NCBI RefSeq assembly: GCF_014841565.1
Contig: NZ_JACYUD010000003.1
Span: 357,216-421,215, forward strand
Direction: 5' to 3'
DNA: 64,000 nucleotides
From: Rhizobium sp. CFBP 8762
GTDB lineage: Bacteria; Pseudomonadota; Alphaproteobacteria; Rhizobiales; Rhizobiaceae
Shown: piece after piece, positions 7,982 to 16,197 of the stretch
Numbering within the stretch: the stretch's first letter is position 1
How the letters are laid out: the number at the start of each line of letters is the position of its first letter
Made by a program: the position numbers and the translations under genes
Notes under the pieces: generated by a model
Told to the model about the DNA's origin: nothing
Seen by the model: only the letters and a program-made list of their open reading frames with translations
Database searches by the model: none

Positions 7982-9210
7982 AGATGAAAGGTATCACACT
8001 ACGCATTGACGGTGTGCCGTTCGACCAGTGGGAAAGCGGTGAAGTCTCCCGAGACATGAAAGACTTCTCAGGCAGCTTTTCCTTTACCTTCCGCGACGGT
8101 GTGCGCTCTGCCCAGACCTTCGACTATGCCAGCCTCGGCGCGCCCTTCAAGCTACGCCCGGGCCATGCCGTCGATATCCTTATCGATGGCGCTCTTGTGC
8201 TCAAAGGTTTTATCGAAAAAGTATCGCCAAGCATCGACGATGGACGTGCCGAGGTGACCGTGTCCGGACGCGATGTCACCGGCGACCTGATCGACAGCGC
8301 GGCGCTGACCGATGGCCCGGCCGAGTTCAAGAATGTGAAGCTGGAAGAGGCCGTTAAGCGCGTCGCAGCGCCGTTCAAAATCGGCGTGCGCAACGAGATC
8401 GACACCGGCGAGCCGTTCACGCGCTACTCCCTCGACCTGTCGGAAACTGCCTTCAGCGCCATCGAGAAAGGTGCCCGCTCCCGTCATGCGCTGATCCTGT
8501 CAGATGGTGTCGGCAACATCGTCATCACCCGCACCGGCAAGACACGCGCACCCACGCCACTACGCCTGCCCGGCAACATCCTGTCATCGAGCGCCACCTT
8601 CAGCCACGAGAATCGTCATTCTGAAACGATTGTGCGCGGCCAAGGGGAAAAGGCCGGAAAGGAACGAACCGGCCCATCCGCGCTTGACGCCACCGCCGAG
8701 CCTCTTATGCCAACGGACCGCAAGGCAGGCGATGGCTCTGCCACAGCGGCCGAGCGCAAGGGAACGGCGGCAACCGGGCGTGTGAAGGATGACAAGATCA
8801 CCCGTCATCGCCCGATCGTCCATCTCGCTCGCACCAAGGCAGACGCAACCGGCGCGCAAGACGAGGCAGACTGGCGGCAACGCACCGCGCGCGCCGACGG
8901 TGAAGAAGTGTCGGTCACAGTCAAAGGCTTTGGCCAAGACGGGAGTTCGGGAACGGGCGGCCGGGTCTGGCGCGTCAACGAGCTCGTCTACGTCTCGGAT
9001 GCCTTCCTTGACATCGAGCGGGATCTTCTCGTGTCAGCCGTGACCTTCAGCGAGGACGAGAGCGGACGGCACACCCAGTTGACGCTGACCAGTCCCGAAG
9101 CCTTTGACAAGGAGCCGGACGGCAAGCGCCGCACCAACGCCAAGGCAAAGGGCAAAGCCAAGACGAAGAAGCAAAGCGGCCCGCTTGATGGCACTGCGGA
9201 AAGGTTGTGA
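7978..9210 (+). CDS. Baseplate hub protein (Mu gpP, gp44-like)
   Basis: 410 residues. The start (ITLRIDGVPFDQWESGEVSRDMKDFSGSFSF) and the VTVSGRDVTGDLIDSA motif are typical of the Mu gp44/gpD-type hub. Residues about 210-270 form a charged, flexible linker, and the extreme C-terminus is Lys-rich (KAKGKAKTKKQ). The protein forms the central ring of the baseplate to which the spike attaches. The ATG overlaps the gp43 stop and its own TGA overlaps the spike start. Confidence 0.87.
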   Translation: MKMKGITLRIDGVPFDQWESGEVSRDMKDFSGSFSFTFRDGVRSAQTFDYASLGAPFKLRPGHAVDILIDGALVLKGFIEKVSPSIDDGRAEVTVSGRDVTGDLIDSAALTDGPAEFKNVKLEEAVKRVAAPFKIGVRNEIDTGEPFTRYSLDLSETAFSAIEKGARSRHALILSDGVGNIVITRTGKTRAPTPLRLPGNILSSSATFSHENRHSETIVRGQGEKAGKERTGPSALDATAEPLMPTDRKAGDGSATAAERKGTAATGRVKDDKITRHRPIVHLARTKADATGAQDEADWRQRTARADGEEVSVTVKGFGQDGSSGTGGRVWRVNELVYVSDAFLDIERDLLVSAVTFSEDESGRHTQLTLTSPEAFDKEPDGKRRTNAKAKGKAKTKKQSGPLDGTAERL

Positions 9211-9725
9211 CCATGGACAAGGAAACCGCTGACAAGATGCGCGGCATGGTGCGCCGGGTCGTGCTGAAGAACATCAAAGATAACGGTCAGACGCAGACGG
9301 CATCCGTCGAGGTGGCCGATGGCATCTGGCGCGAGGATGTGGAAATCATGCAGCCGTTCGGTGTTGCCAGTCATCCGCCAGAAGATGGAGCCGTAACACT
9401 TGCCTTCGCGATCGGCGGCGATGAGGGCGACATGGTTGTTCTGCCGCCCTCTAATCCATCGGCCCGTATGGGCGGCTTGAAGGCGGGCGAGATTGGCTTA
9501 TGCAACAACGCAGGCGACAAGCTAGTGATTGATGCAGGCGGCAACATCACCGCCGTTTCCGGCACTTCGCTAACGTTGCGCGTGGGCGGGGTCACGCTGA
9601 CAGTGTCTGCTGCTGGTATTGATATAACTGGTGGCAAAATTACGCACAACGGCAAGGACATTGGCGATACGCACGTTCATTCCGGAATTTTGCCTGGTGG
9701 AAGCAACACAGGGACGCCTGCGTAG
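9207..9725 (+). CDS. Baseplate assembly / tail spike protein (Mu gp45-like)
   Basis: 172 residues. An OB-fold region (residues about 10-80) is followed by a short beta-helical region with repeats of the type TLRVGGVTLTVSAAGIDITGGKITHNGKDI. It ends with a His-rich tip, THVHSGILPGG, that in Mu-type and P2-type spikes binds a metal ion at the point. It punctures the outer membrane. The translation start overlaps the gp44 stop. In Mu the gp46 gene follows at once; here nearly 2.8 kb of non-structural sequence intervenes. Confidence 0.9.
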   Translation: MTMDKETADKMRGMVRRVVLKNIKDNGQTQTASVEVADGIWREDVEIMQPFGVASHPPEDGAVTLAFAIGGDEGDMVVLPPSNPSARMGGLKAGEIGLCNNAGDKLVIDAGGNITAVSGTSLTLRVGGVTLTVSAAGIDITGGKITHNGKDIGDTHVHSGILPGGSNTGTPA

Positions 9726-9939
9726 TTGCAAACCCTAAACATATAAGCGGAGATTCGACGGACTTTTTGCTTACTTAAAGCAGTAGTAATGCCTTATTGT
9801 AATGACTTGTCGTGATTACCAGTAACAAAAAATCTGTCCATATTTCTAAGCCGTTCAGGCCAAAGATATCCGGCGCGTGGGATGAACTTTTTCATTGATA
9901 CCCTATATAGTCTCTCAAAGTATTTTCATGAGATCAATA
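9726..9939. promoter_or_regulatory. AT-rich entry into the accessory island
   Basis: This 214-base stretch follows the gp45 stop. It is clearly richer in A and T than the tail genes on either side, and it probably carries the promoter of the island's first gene. I could not fix a single -35/-10 pair. No repeat shared with the far side of the island (around 12.3-12.54 kb) was seen. Confidence 0.35.
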
Positions 9940-10788
9940 ATGTTTAACCTAATAATGCGTAATTATGACTGGGCCAACCGCACCGCGTCGATGGACCTAG
10001 GTCGAATGTTCGAGTTCACCGACACTGCTCTGGCTGAACAATTTCAGATCGGCAATTCTCCCGACTTGAATAAACTTTTGCGTCTGCCGTGTTTGTTTAT
10101 TTCGGAGGGCATTCGCGAAGAGGTGTGTCGTGTAGGTACAATCACCAGTGCGCGGATAGCAAACGGCGAGATTCGGTTCGAGTATTTGATCGATCCTGAT
10201 TTACCGCCTTTGCAGAATTCATTTCTGTTCGAACACAGAATTCGACTGGATATGGATCGACATAAGTACAATTGGGACTGGAGCCGCAATCACTGGGCGG
10301 TTAAGGATATTGATCTCTATCGTTTCCTTCTTCAGAATGTAAATCCTCGCCGTCAAAAACCCACGGTGTTTGTAATTCCGGAACATGAAACGATTCAGGC
10401 GCAACTTTTGGCCGTGATGATACCTTTTGATGCTGGCTTCGATCCGGTTTATGCAGCAATAAATCAAGCCAGTACAAATTGTGGCCTTGTAGCAAGGCGA
10501 GCTGACGAGATTTGGGAAGCTCCTGGAATTATTCAGGACGTAGTTAGTTTAATCGATCGTGCACGGGTTGTCGTCTGCGACCTTAGCAACAGAAATCCAA
10601 ACGTATTGTATGAAGCTGGAATCGCCCACACACTTGGCCGTGAGGTAATTATAATAGCTCAAACTGAACATGATGTTCCATTCGATCTTCGATATTTGCG
10701 TCACATTCGATACCTAAACAACTCCGAGGGTTTGGCCGCACTCACTGTGGCCATACAGGATAGAGTGCAAACTATCATCGGCCATTGA
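9940..10788 (+). CDS. Two-domain protein with nucleoside-deoxyribosyltransferase/TIR-like C-terminal domain
   Basis: 282 residues from ATG 9940; upstream in-frame starts exist at TTG 9895 and ATG 9928, and none has a clear ribosome site. Residues about 1-135 are an unrecognised domain. From about 140 the Rossmann-like pattern TVFVIPEH...FDPVYAAI...ADEIW...VVSLIDRARVVVCDLS.RNPNVLYEAGIAHTLGREVIII is that of the nucleoside 2-deoxyribosyltransferase/TIR-like superfamily, with conserved DLS..NPNVLYEAG. Members of this group in mobile DNA are often predicted NAD- or nucleotide-cleaving effectors. The gene has lower GC than its phage neighbours and lies convergent to a TIR/SLATT pair. A role in anti-phage defence is inference from domain and context. 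Confidence 0.7.
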   Translation: MFNLIMRNYDWANRTASMDLGRMFEFTDTALAEQFQIGNSPDLNKLLRLPCLFISEGIREEVCRVGTITSARIANGEIRFEYLIDPDLPPLQNSFLFEHRIRLDMDRHKYNWDWSRNHWAVKDIDLYRFLLQNVNPRRQKPTVFVIPEHETIQAQLLAVMIPFDAGFDPVYAAINQASTNCGLVARRADEIWEAPGIIQDVVSLIDRARVVVCDLSNRNPNVLYEAGIAHTLGREVIIIAQTEHDVPFDLRYLRHIRYLNNSEGLAALTVAIQDRVQTIIGH

Positions 10789-10898
10789 TTGTTGGACTTC
10801 ATCCTGCCTTCCCACTAAAAATTAGATGAACGTAAATCTTGGGCACACTCAAATCGAGAAGCATCTGGGCATACAGCCGTATGTTGGGTCATCTTCGA

Positions 10899-11402
10899 TT
10901 ATGAGTCGCTAACTTCCCAAACTTGATATAGGTCATCGCTATAATGCCGCGCACCGCCCTTTCGAGAGCTCAACGACAGTCCCTCAAACTCCGCAGGCCA
11001 GCAGGTTAGTGCGTGCTTGATCGGCTTAAGCTTAAAAGGCACATGTAAAACACACGTGTCACGGATTATCGCCGGACAAAGATCGTCTTGAACTTTGCTT
11101 CCGTTTAAGTTTATCGCAATGATCGGGAGATCGAGCGATAACGCTAGATCGAGTTCCCATCTAACGAACTTATATAGATTCTTCGTCGATTCCCCAATGA
11201 TCACAGCAGCAGCAGTAGATTGCTGCATTCTTAGTTTAAGGTTCCGCTTCACATATTCTTCACCCTGCGCTCTTGCAGTCATGCTATCTAGATCGTGCGC
11301 GTTCTCGAATAAAAAAGGCACGTTAGGTAGAGCTGACCATCCCTTCATTCGAGCGTAGGCCCACTTGTCCTTATCGCCATCAAAAATAGTGTATATAGCC
11401 AT
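10899..11402 (-). CDS. ThsB-like TIR-domain protein (MTH538/DUF1863-type)
   Basis: 167 residues. The start MAIYTIFDGDKDKWAYARMKGW and the core STAAAVIIGESTKN.YKFVRWELDLALSLDLPIIAINLNG match the TIR-like family PF08937, which includes ThsB of Thoeris. The predicted catalytic glutamate is in the WE motif (about residue 83). In Thoeris, ThsB makes an NAD-derived signal on phage infection. No SIR2/ThsA gene is present. Instead, a membrane protein of the SLATT type is encoded 4 bases upstream on the same strand, so the two genes are almost certainly co-transcribed. The unit is opposite in direction to the phage tail genes, as expected of a self-regulated cargo gene. Confidence 0.8.
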   Translation of the reverse strand: MAIYTIFDGDKDKWAYARMKGWSALPNVPFLFENAHDLDSMTARAQGEEYVKRNLKLRMQQSTAAAVIIGESTKNLYKFVRWELDLALSLDLPIIAINLNGSKVQDDLCPAIIRDTCVLHVPFKLKPIKHALTCWPAEFEGLSLSSRKGGARHYSDDLYQVWEVSDS

Positions 11403-11406
11403 GCTC

Positions 11407-12279
11407 TCACTCCCCTGCCGTTTGCCGAGCTATCCATTGGGTATGTTCCCGAGAAAAAACTAGCTCAACTTCGTTTATTGCCTTGCTAAAGTCCTGCTCA
11501 GTCTCTGCATCTGTGATTACAGTTTCCGCCAATCCGATTTCGTGTGCGGTTAACGCATAGGCAGAGGCCAGTTCATTGAATTTTTTAATTTGCATCCACC
11601 CTAATACAGCCGACGCCATTACAATAATTGGCTCAACTGGAAAGGTCACATTAACAAACTTGACGTGCAGCAGTACCAGCATAACCCCAACTATATAACA
11701 GCCAGCGCCGATCCACTGCCATCGTTTCGCGGCTAAGCTATTGACCTTCGCTTTACGGCTATACCATTCCTTCTGGTCGGTGATTCGACTAGCAAGGTAA
11801 TAGGCTTTTCGGTCGGACAGTGCGCTGTTGCGCATTGCTGACATTGTAGTAGTGATTTGAGGGCGGGTTGCATCTAGTCTCGCTAAATGTTCGCCAACCT
11901 GTTTGTTGCTTCTTAAAAGTGATGCCAGTGTATCGCGAAAATCCTTTGTCGCAACGGCAGTTTCCGCGTCATTAAATGGATGAGCGCGCATTGCGTAGCG
12001 CCAGCTAAGGGTTTTCACCGATTCAGCGAGGGCTCTCGACTTGTACCACCCTTGCTCTGGTCGAAGATGTGCCCGCCAAGCCAAAATCACTAACGATGCA
12101 ACAAAGGTGAAAGCGTAAATCGCCAAGAACACCGGATTTTCAGATTCTACTAAAGTTAAGCAAGCAGCAAAAAAAAGTAGCCCGTACTCTCCCCGTACTA
12201 AGTTGAGGTAATAGCACTGCTGCTGGTTTGAAGCTGCGTCAGCTGTAACGAAGAGTGCAGGGAATTCTATTTCTGTCAT
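11407..12279 (-). CDS. SLATT-domain (DUF4231-like) membrane protein, probable effector
   Basis: 290 residues from ATG 12279, chosen because AGGGGGG lies a short way upstream; an open frame extends to 12402 without a ribosome site. Two adjacent hydrophobic helices (about 30-70) are followed by the SLATT signature WYKSRALAESVKTLSWRYAM and ..PF. A second hydrophobic pair (about 205-250: WIGAGCYIVGVMLVLLHV and PIIVMASAVLGWM) suggests a tandem SLATT arrangement. SLATT proteins are predicted pore-forming effectors paired with nucleotide-signal enzymes. With the downstream TIR gene 4 bases away, the likely logic is that the TIR protein makes a signal and this protein disrupts the membrane. Fold assignment is from pattern; activity is inferred. 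Confidence 0.75.
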   Translation of the reverse strand: MTEIEFPALFVTADAASNQQQCYYLNLVRGEYGLLFFAACLTLVESENPVFLAIYAFTFVASLVILAWRAHLRPEQGWYKSRALAESVKTLSWRYAMRAHPFNDAETAVATKDFRDTLASLLRSNKQVGEHLARLDATRPQITTTMSAMRNSALSDRKAYYLASRITDQKEWYSRKAKVNSLAAKRWQWIGAGCYIVGVMLVLLHVKFVNVTFPVEPIIVMASAVLGWMQIKKFNELASAYALTAHEIGLAETVITDAETEQDFSKAINEVELVFSREHTQWIARQTAGE

Positions 12280-12525
12280 GTATGCTTGCCCCCCTAGAGA
12301 ATATCTATTTGACGCAATTTGTAGGAGTTCTACAAGTGGTTTTACGTTAGCCACTACAAATGCTGCTGGTGCCTGTCGCTGCGACAAGGCTGGATGAACC
12401 AAGTACGAAAAAGCAGCTCCGATGCATCCATTAAACCTCCTAGCAGTTCCAGCCTGCTAAGCTTCTCGCATTATATTTTCAAGCTGAGTCAACCCGCTTA
12501 CGCGGGCATGACGCTTTCCTTACGC

Positions 12526-12542
12526 GCGCGATATAATCGCGC
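12526..12542. promoter_or_regulatory. Palindrome at the gp46 start
   Basis: GCGCGAT-ATA-ATCGCGC lies directly before the gp46 ATG (12545), where a ribosome-binding site would be expected; no Shine-Dalgarno sequence is visible. The hairpin could sit in the gp46 leader. The 265-base interval 12280-12544 otherwise holds the start region of the SLATT gene and a CCCGC...GCGGG inverted repeat near 12,492-12,506. Confidence 0.4.
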
Positions 12543-12544
12543 CC

Positions 12545-13006
12545 ATGTTCTTCGATCTCGCTCTGACATACGACCCCCAAACGCGCCGGTGCGATCTGGC
12601 GCTTGGGGCTGACTGCGATCTGGTCATTGACGAGACACCGCTTCCCGCCATGCTGTTGTCGATCGGCCTTGACCGCCGCGCCGGGCCTGATGATCCGTTG
12701 CCCGAAGGCCGGTCGCAGTTTTTAGCACCGGCAAGCTTCTGCGAGCGGCGCGGCTGCATCGGTGATGCGCTGGATCCGTTCGGCGCGCTAACCGGCACAA
12801 AGACATGGCTGCTTGATCGGGCAAAGGCGACAGAAACAACCCGCGCTCTCTATCAGTTCTGGCTGGAAGAAAGCCTCGCTTGGGTCGAGGACGAGACCGG
12901 CGCCCCGGCCGAGGTCAAGGTTGAATGGATCGACCGCGACAAACTGCGTTACCGCATTCAGGTGCTTGATACTGAGCTGACGTTGTCGCGCCGGATGGAG
13001 GGCTGA
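12545..13006 (+). CDS. Baseplate wedge protein gp46 (Mu gpW, GPW/gp25-like)
   Basis: 153 residues. The N-terminus MFFDLALTYDPQTRRCDLALGADCDLVIDETP is typical of Mu gp46. The protein belongs to the small baseplate wedge group (GPW/gp25-like or DUF1353-type tail protein). The C-terminal part (VEWIDRDKLRYRIQVLDTEL) is the conserved acidic end. Four bases separate it from the baseplate J gene. It restarts the tail module after the accessory island, so its order relative to gp45 is conserved but its spacing is not. Confidence 0.85.
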   Translation: MFFDLALTYDPQTRRCDLALGADCDLVIDETPLPAMLLSIGLDRRAGPDDPLPEGRSQFLAPASFCERRGCIGDALDPFGALTGTKTWLLDRAKATETTRALYQFWLEESLAWVEDETGAPAEVKVEWIDRDKLRYRIQVLDTELTLSRRMEG

Positions 13007-13010
13007 CGCC

Positions 13011-14156
13011 ATGGCCTGGACGATCCCAACCGCCAAAGAGATATCGGAACGTTTGGCGGGCTCGCTGGAAGCGGGTCTAACCCGCGTTCGTGCCGATCTC
13101 GATCCTGTTGCTGTCTCGCGCGCCGTACGCTCGGTTACCGGCGTCTTTGCCCAGATCGGACGGGCCATTGCACTGGAGGTGCGGGAGGTCCACGATCACC
13201 AGGCATGGTGGGCACGGCAGTATTTTGTCGATACGGCCGAGGAAGAATACATTCTGCGTCATGCTTCGATCTGGGGCATTGACCAGCGCACCGCGACGTT
13301 TGCGCGTGGCACCGTCCTGATTGAAGGCGTGGCAAACACGACCCTGCCGCAGGGCATCGAACTCACCGCATCGGATGGCGCAATCTATGTCACGGCCAAG
13401 CCTGCCGTTATCTCGCCCGCTGGTTCGGTTGCCGTTGAGGTGCGCGCCGTGCTTTCGGGCAGTGTTGGCAATCTGGAACCGGGCATTCGCCTGACGCCGC
13501 TTGCTCCCTATCCGTCCATCACGCGGGTAACGGTTGATAAACCCGGGCTTGCCGGTGGCACTGACGAGGAAACCGCAGACGAGCTGCAAGCGGCGACCTT
13601 GCGCCGTATCCGTCAGCGGCCCCATGGCGGCGCTGGCTTTGATTATCTCGCCTGGCTTGAACGCATGTTTGCCATCAAGGCGATTGCGGTCGTGCCGGAA
13701 TGGATCGGGCGCGGCTCTGTCGGCATTGTCGTGGTCATGCGCGACGAGGATGGTGCAGGCCGTGTTCCAACAGCAGAAGAACTGAACGCCATTGCCGACT
13801 ATCTCGGCCGCCCTGGCAGTGCCAGCGGTGTTCGCCCCGTCACGGCCCATGTGGTCGTTGTTCCCGGAGTTCTGGAAACGTTGAACCTCACCGTTCGGCT
13901 GCGACCCGATACCACGACAACGCGGCGCGCCGTCATCGACGCCTGGTCGCGCTTTATCGCTACCCTCGGCGACGAGGACGACGAGCGCAATATTGGCCCG
14001 ATCGGTGCGCTCATTGAACCCTCGCGGATCTCCGAGGCGATTTCAGCCGCTGGTGGCGAATACGGTCACGACCTGATTTCTCCATCTGCCCCGTTCCGGC
14101 TGGAACGCACTGCGTTTCCGGTGGCCGGAGCCATCACCTTTGAGCGGGCAGACTGA
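13011..14156 (+). CDS. Baseplate J-like protein (Mu gp47)
   Basis: 381 residues. The Baseplate J family pattern is clear: ARGTVLIEGVANTTLPQGIELTASDG..Y followed by AVEVRAVLSGSVGNLEPGIRLTPLAP, and GGTDEETADELQAATLRRIRQRPHGGAGFDYLAW. The last is the conserved R-x-P-G-x-x-x-D-Y/W signature. The protein links wedge units around the hub. Its TGA stop shares bases with the next ATG (14156). Confidence 0.93.
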   Translation: MAWTIPTAKEISERLAGSLEAGLTRVRADLDPVAVSRAVRSVTGVFAQIGRAIALEVREVHDHQAWWARQYFVDTAEEEYILRHASIWGIDQRTATFARGTVLIEGVANTTLPQGIELTASDGAIYVTAKPAVISPAGSVAVEVRAVLSGSVGNLEPGIRLTPLAPYPSITRVTVDKPGLAGGTDEETADELQAATLRRIRQRPHGGAGFDYLAWLERMFAIKAIAVVPEWIGRGSVGIVVVMRDEDGAGRVPTAEELNAIADYLGRPGSASGVRPVTAHVVVVPGVLETLNLTVRLRPDTTTTRRAVIDAWSRFIATLGDEDDERNIGPIGALIEPSRISEAISAAGGEYGHDLISPSAPFRLERTAFPVAGAITFERAD

Positions 14157-14752
14157 TGGCGCGCACCGTTGTAACCATCCTTCAAAGCCTCATTAACAAG
14201 CTTCCAACGGGCTTTGCGCTTGGCGGCCGTGATGGCGTGATCGACACACTGTTGAACGCCACGGCCGAACAACTGGCAACAACGGAAAGCCACGCGCAAA
14301 CCTTGATGGACGAGGCCGATCCGCGCACCGCCTATGGACTGCTGGCTGACTTCGAGCGTGTACTTGGACCCGACCCTTGCGGACGCGATACCGCCAGCCT
14401 GACCATCATCGAGCGCCAGCGTCTGGCACATCAACGCTGGACAGCAACGGGCGGGCAGTCGATCCCTTACATGATCTCGGTTGCCGCCAAGCTCGGCGTG
14501 AGCGTAACGATTGATGAGTTCTGGCCATCGCGCGCAAGCGGACTTCGCGCCGGTCAGCGGCTGCGCCCTGAAGGCTCGCAGTTCGTTTGGCGCGTCAACA
14601 TTCCGGGCCTGACCGTCACAACCAAGTTTCGGGCGGGGGCCAGTGTCAGCGCCCATCGGCTCGGCACATTCTCGCTATCGAGCATTGAATGCGAGCTGCG
14701 CCGCATCAAGCCCGCCCACACCACACTCGTCTTCAGCTACGGAGCCACATAA
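14156..14752 (+). CDS. Mu gp48-like tail protein (YmfQ/DUF2313)
   Basis: 198 residues. The pattern LLADFERVLGPDPCGRDTASLTIIERQRLAHQRWTATGGQSIPYMISVAAKLG is the hallmark of the YmfQ/DUF2313 family: L.DWER.LGLP followed by R...V..R. It connects the baseplate to the fibres. The stop overlaps the fibre gene start (TAATGG), so translation is coupled. Confidence 0.9.
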   Translation: MARTVVTILQSLINKLPTGFALGGRDGVIDTLLNATAEQLATTESHAQTLMDEADPRTAYGLLADFERVLGPDPCGRDTASLTIIERQRLAHQRWTATGGQSIPYMISVAAKLGVSVTIDEFWPSRASGLRAGQRLRPEGSQFVWRVNIPGLTVTTKFRAGASVSAHRLGTFSLSSIECELRRIKPAHTTLVFSYGAT

Positions 14753-16197
14753 TGGATCGCATCAATTCCAGCGGAACAATCGACATCGGTCAGGGACGAC
14801 GCGGGTTTCGTGACGAGAACCTTGAAGCCGGGTTGCAGGGAACCGAGGTCAATGCCGCGTTTTTGAATATGATTCAGGAGGAAATCCTGAGCGTGATTAC
14901 GCGCGCCAGGATCACGCCGGACGCCAATGTCTGGTCACAACTGGCTGACGCTATCGCTAAACTGATTTTGGAGAAGGCACCCGATACCGCAACCGAAACC
15001 CGCCTAGGGGTGGTGGAACTGGCGACGATCGAGGAAGCAACGGCCGGGTCAAATGCCTTGTTGGCCGTCACGCCTCCCGGCCTGAAGGCGGCTATCGATG
15101 CGTTGATCAACAGTGCTCCGGGGGTGTTGGATACCCTCAATGAACTTGCCGAAGCCTTGGGACGTGACCCGAACTTTGCCGCAACCATGGCTGCAAAACT
15201 GGCCCTGAAGGCCAATCTGTCCGATCTGGGCTCGATTGGACCCTATGCAACGTTTATCTCCGACTGGAACCTTGCCAAAACCAATGGCTGGTATCGAGGT
15301 GTCAACGCGGCCAATGCGCCTGATAGTGACTGGTGGCTGGGTCACGTCGAGGTTCACCAAGATGATTGGGTAACACAAACCGTTCATGGCTTTAACCGCG
15401 ACGATGCAAACAACACACGCACCTTTAGACGTAGTCGGAATGAAAACGTCTGGACCGAGTGGCATCGTCTGTATCAGTCGGAAGCAGAGCTTCGCACACT
15501 GGCCGCTTCCGTCAACGCGGCTGGCATGGTGGAACTTGCAACGGTTGACGAGGCCAAGGCCGGTATTGATGGAACACGGGCGGTAACGCCAGCCGGTGTC
15601 AAAGCCGTTATCGACCGCGTTATCAATGGAGCGCCTGGCGCACTCGATGCGCTGAATGAACTGGCTGCGGCGCTCGGTAACGACCCTAATTTTGCGAATA
15701 CGATAGCGGGCCAGATCGGGCAGAAGTTCGATAAAACGGGAGGAAACATCACCGGGCCGACTAATTTTCTGAATCGAGCTTACGAAACAGCTCTTTACGT
15801 TGCTGGCACCAATCCCGGACTTCAATTGTTTTGGGCTGGCGTGATGAACAAAATTATATTCGTTAACGATCGCGGATATTTTTGTGTCAGAAACAAAGAC
15901 AACCACCAAGATTCACATATGCTTGCCGATGACGGCAATCTCTGGCTCAAAAACCGAGGTTGGATCGGTGAATGGCTGATTACGCGCGCCGAGCATAACA
16001 ACGATATCAGCTGGCGAACCCGAACCGATCGTATTCGTTGCACATCACGCTCATGGCAGGATGCGACCTACGAGGCAGATTTTGGTGGTTTCGTCGTTCA
16101 GGCCGTTGATGTCGATAATGGCGGCCGCGGACGGCAACTCGTTGGCGCACTGCAAATCCTCGTGAATGGCAACTGGGTAGGACTATCAAACGAATGA
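14752..16197 (+). CDS. Tail fibre protein (Mu gpS-like)
   Basis: 481 residues, beginning MDRINSSGTIDIGQGRRGF and FRDENLEAGLQGTEVNAAFLN, a common N-terminal anchor of Mu-type fibres. Two copies of a module of about 65 residues occur at about 83-150 and 258-320. Each contains VELAT.(E/D)EA.AG....AVTP.G.KA.ID..IN.APG.LD.LNELA.ALG.DPNFA. A region with NW...K.NGWYRG lies between them. The C-terminal 120 residues should carry the receptor-binding tip. The gene is followed with a 4-base overlap by a fibre-associated protein. The host receptor cannot be deduced. Confidence 0.88.
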   Translation: MDRINSSGTIDIGQGRRGFRDENLEAGLQGTEVNAAFLNMIQEEILSVITRARITPDANVWSQLADAIAKLILEKAPDTATETRLGVVELATIEEATAGSNALLAVTPPGLKAAIDALINSAPGVLDTLNELAEALGRDPNFAATMAAKLALKANLSDLGSIGPYATFISDWNLAKTNGWYRGVNAANAPDSDWWLGHVEVHQDDWVTQTVHGFNRDDANNTRTFRRSRNENVWTEWHRLYQSEAELRTLAASVNAAGMVELATVDEAKAGIDGTRAVTPAGVKAVIDRVINGAPGALDALNELAAALGNDPNFANTIAGQIGQKFDKTGGNITGPTNFLNRAYETALYVAGTNPGLQLFWAGVMNKIIFVNDRGYFCVRNKDNHQDSHMLADDGNLWLKNRGWIGEWLITRAEHNNDISWRTRTDRIRCTSRSWQDATYEADFGGFVVQAVDVDNGGRGRQLVGALQILVNGNWVGLSNE

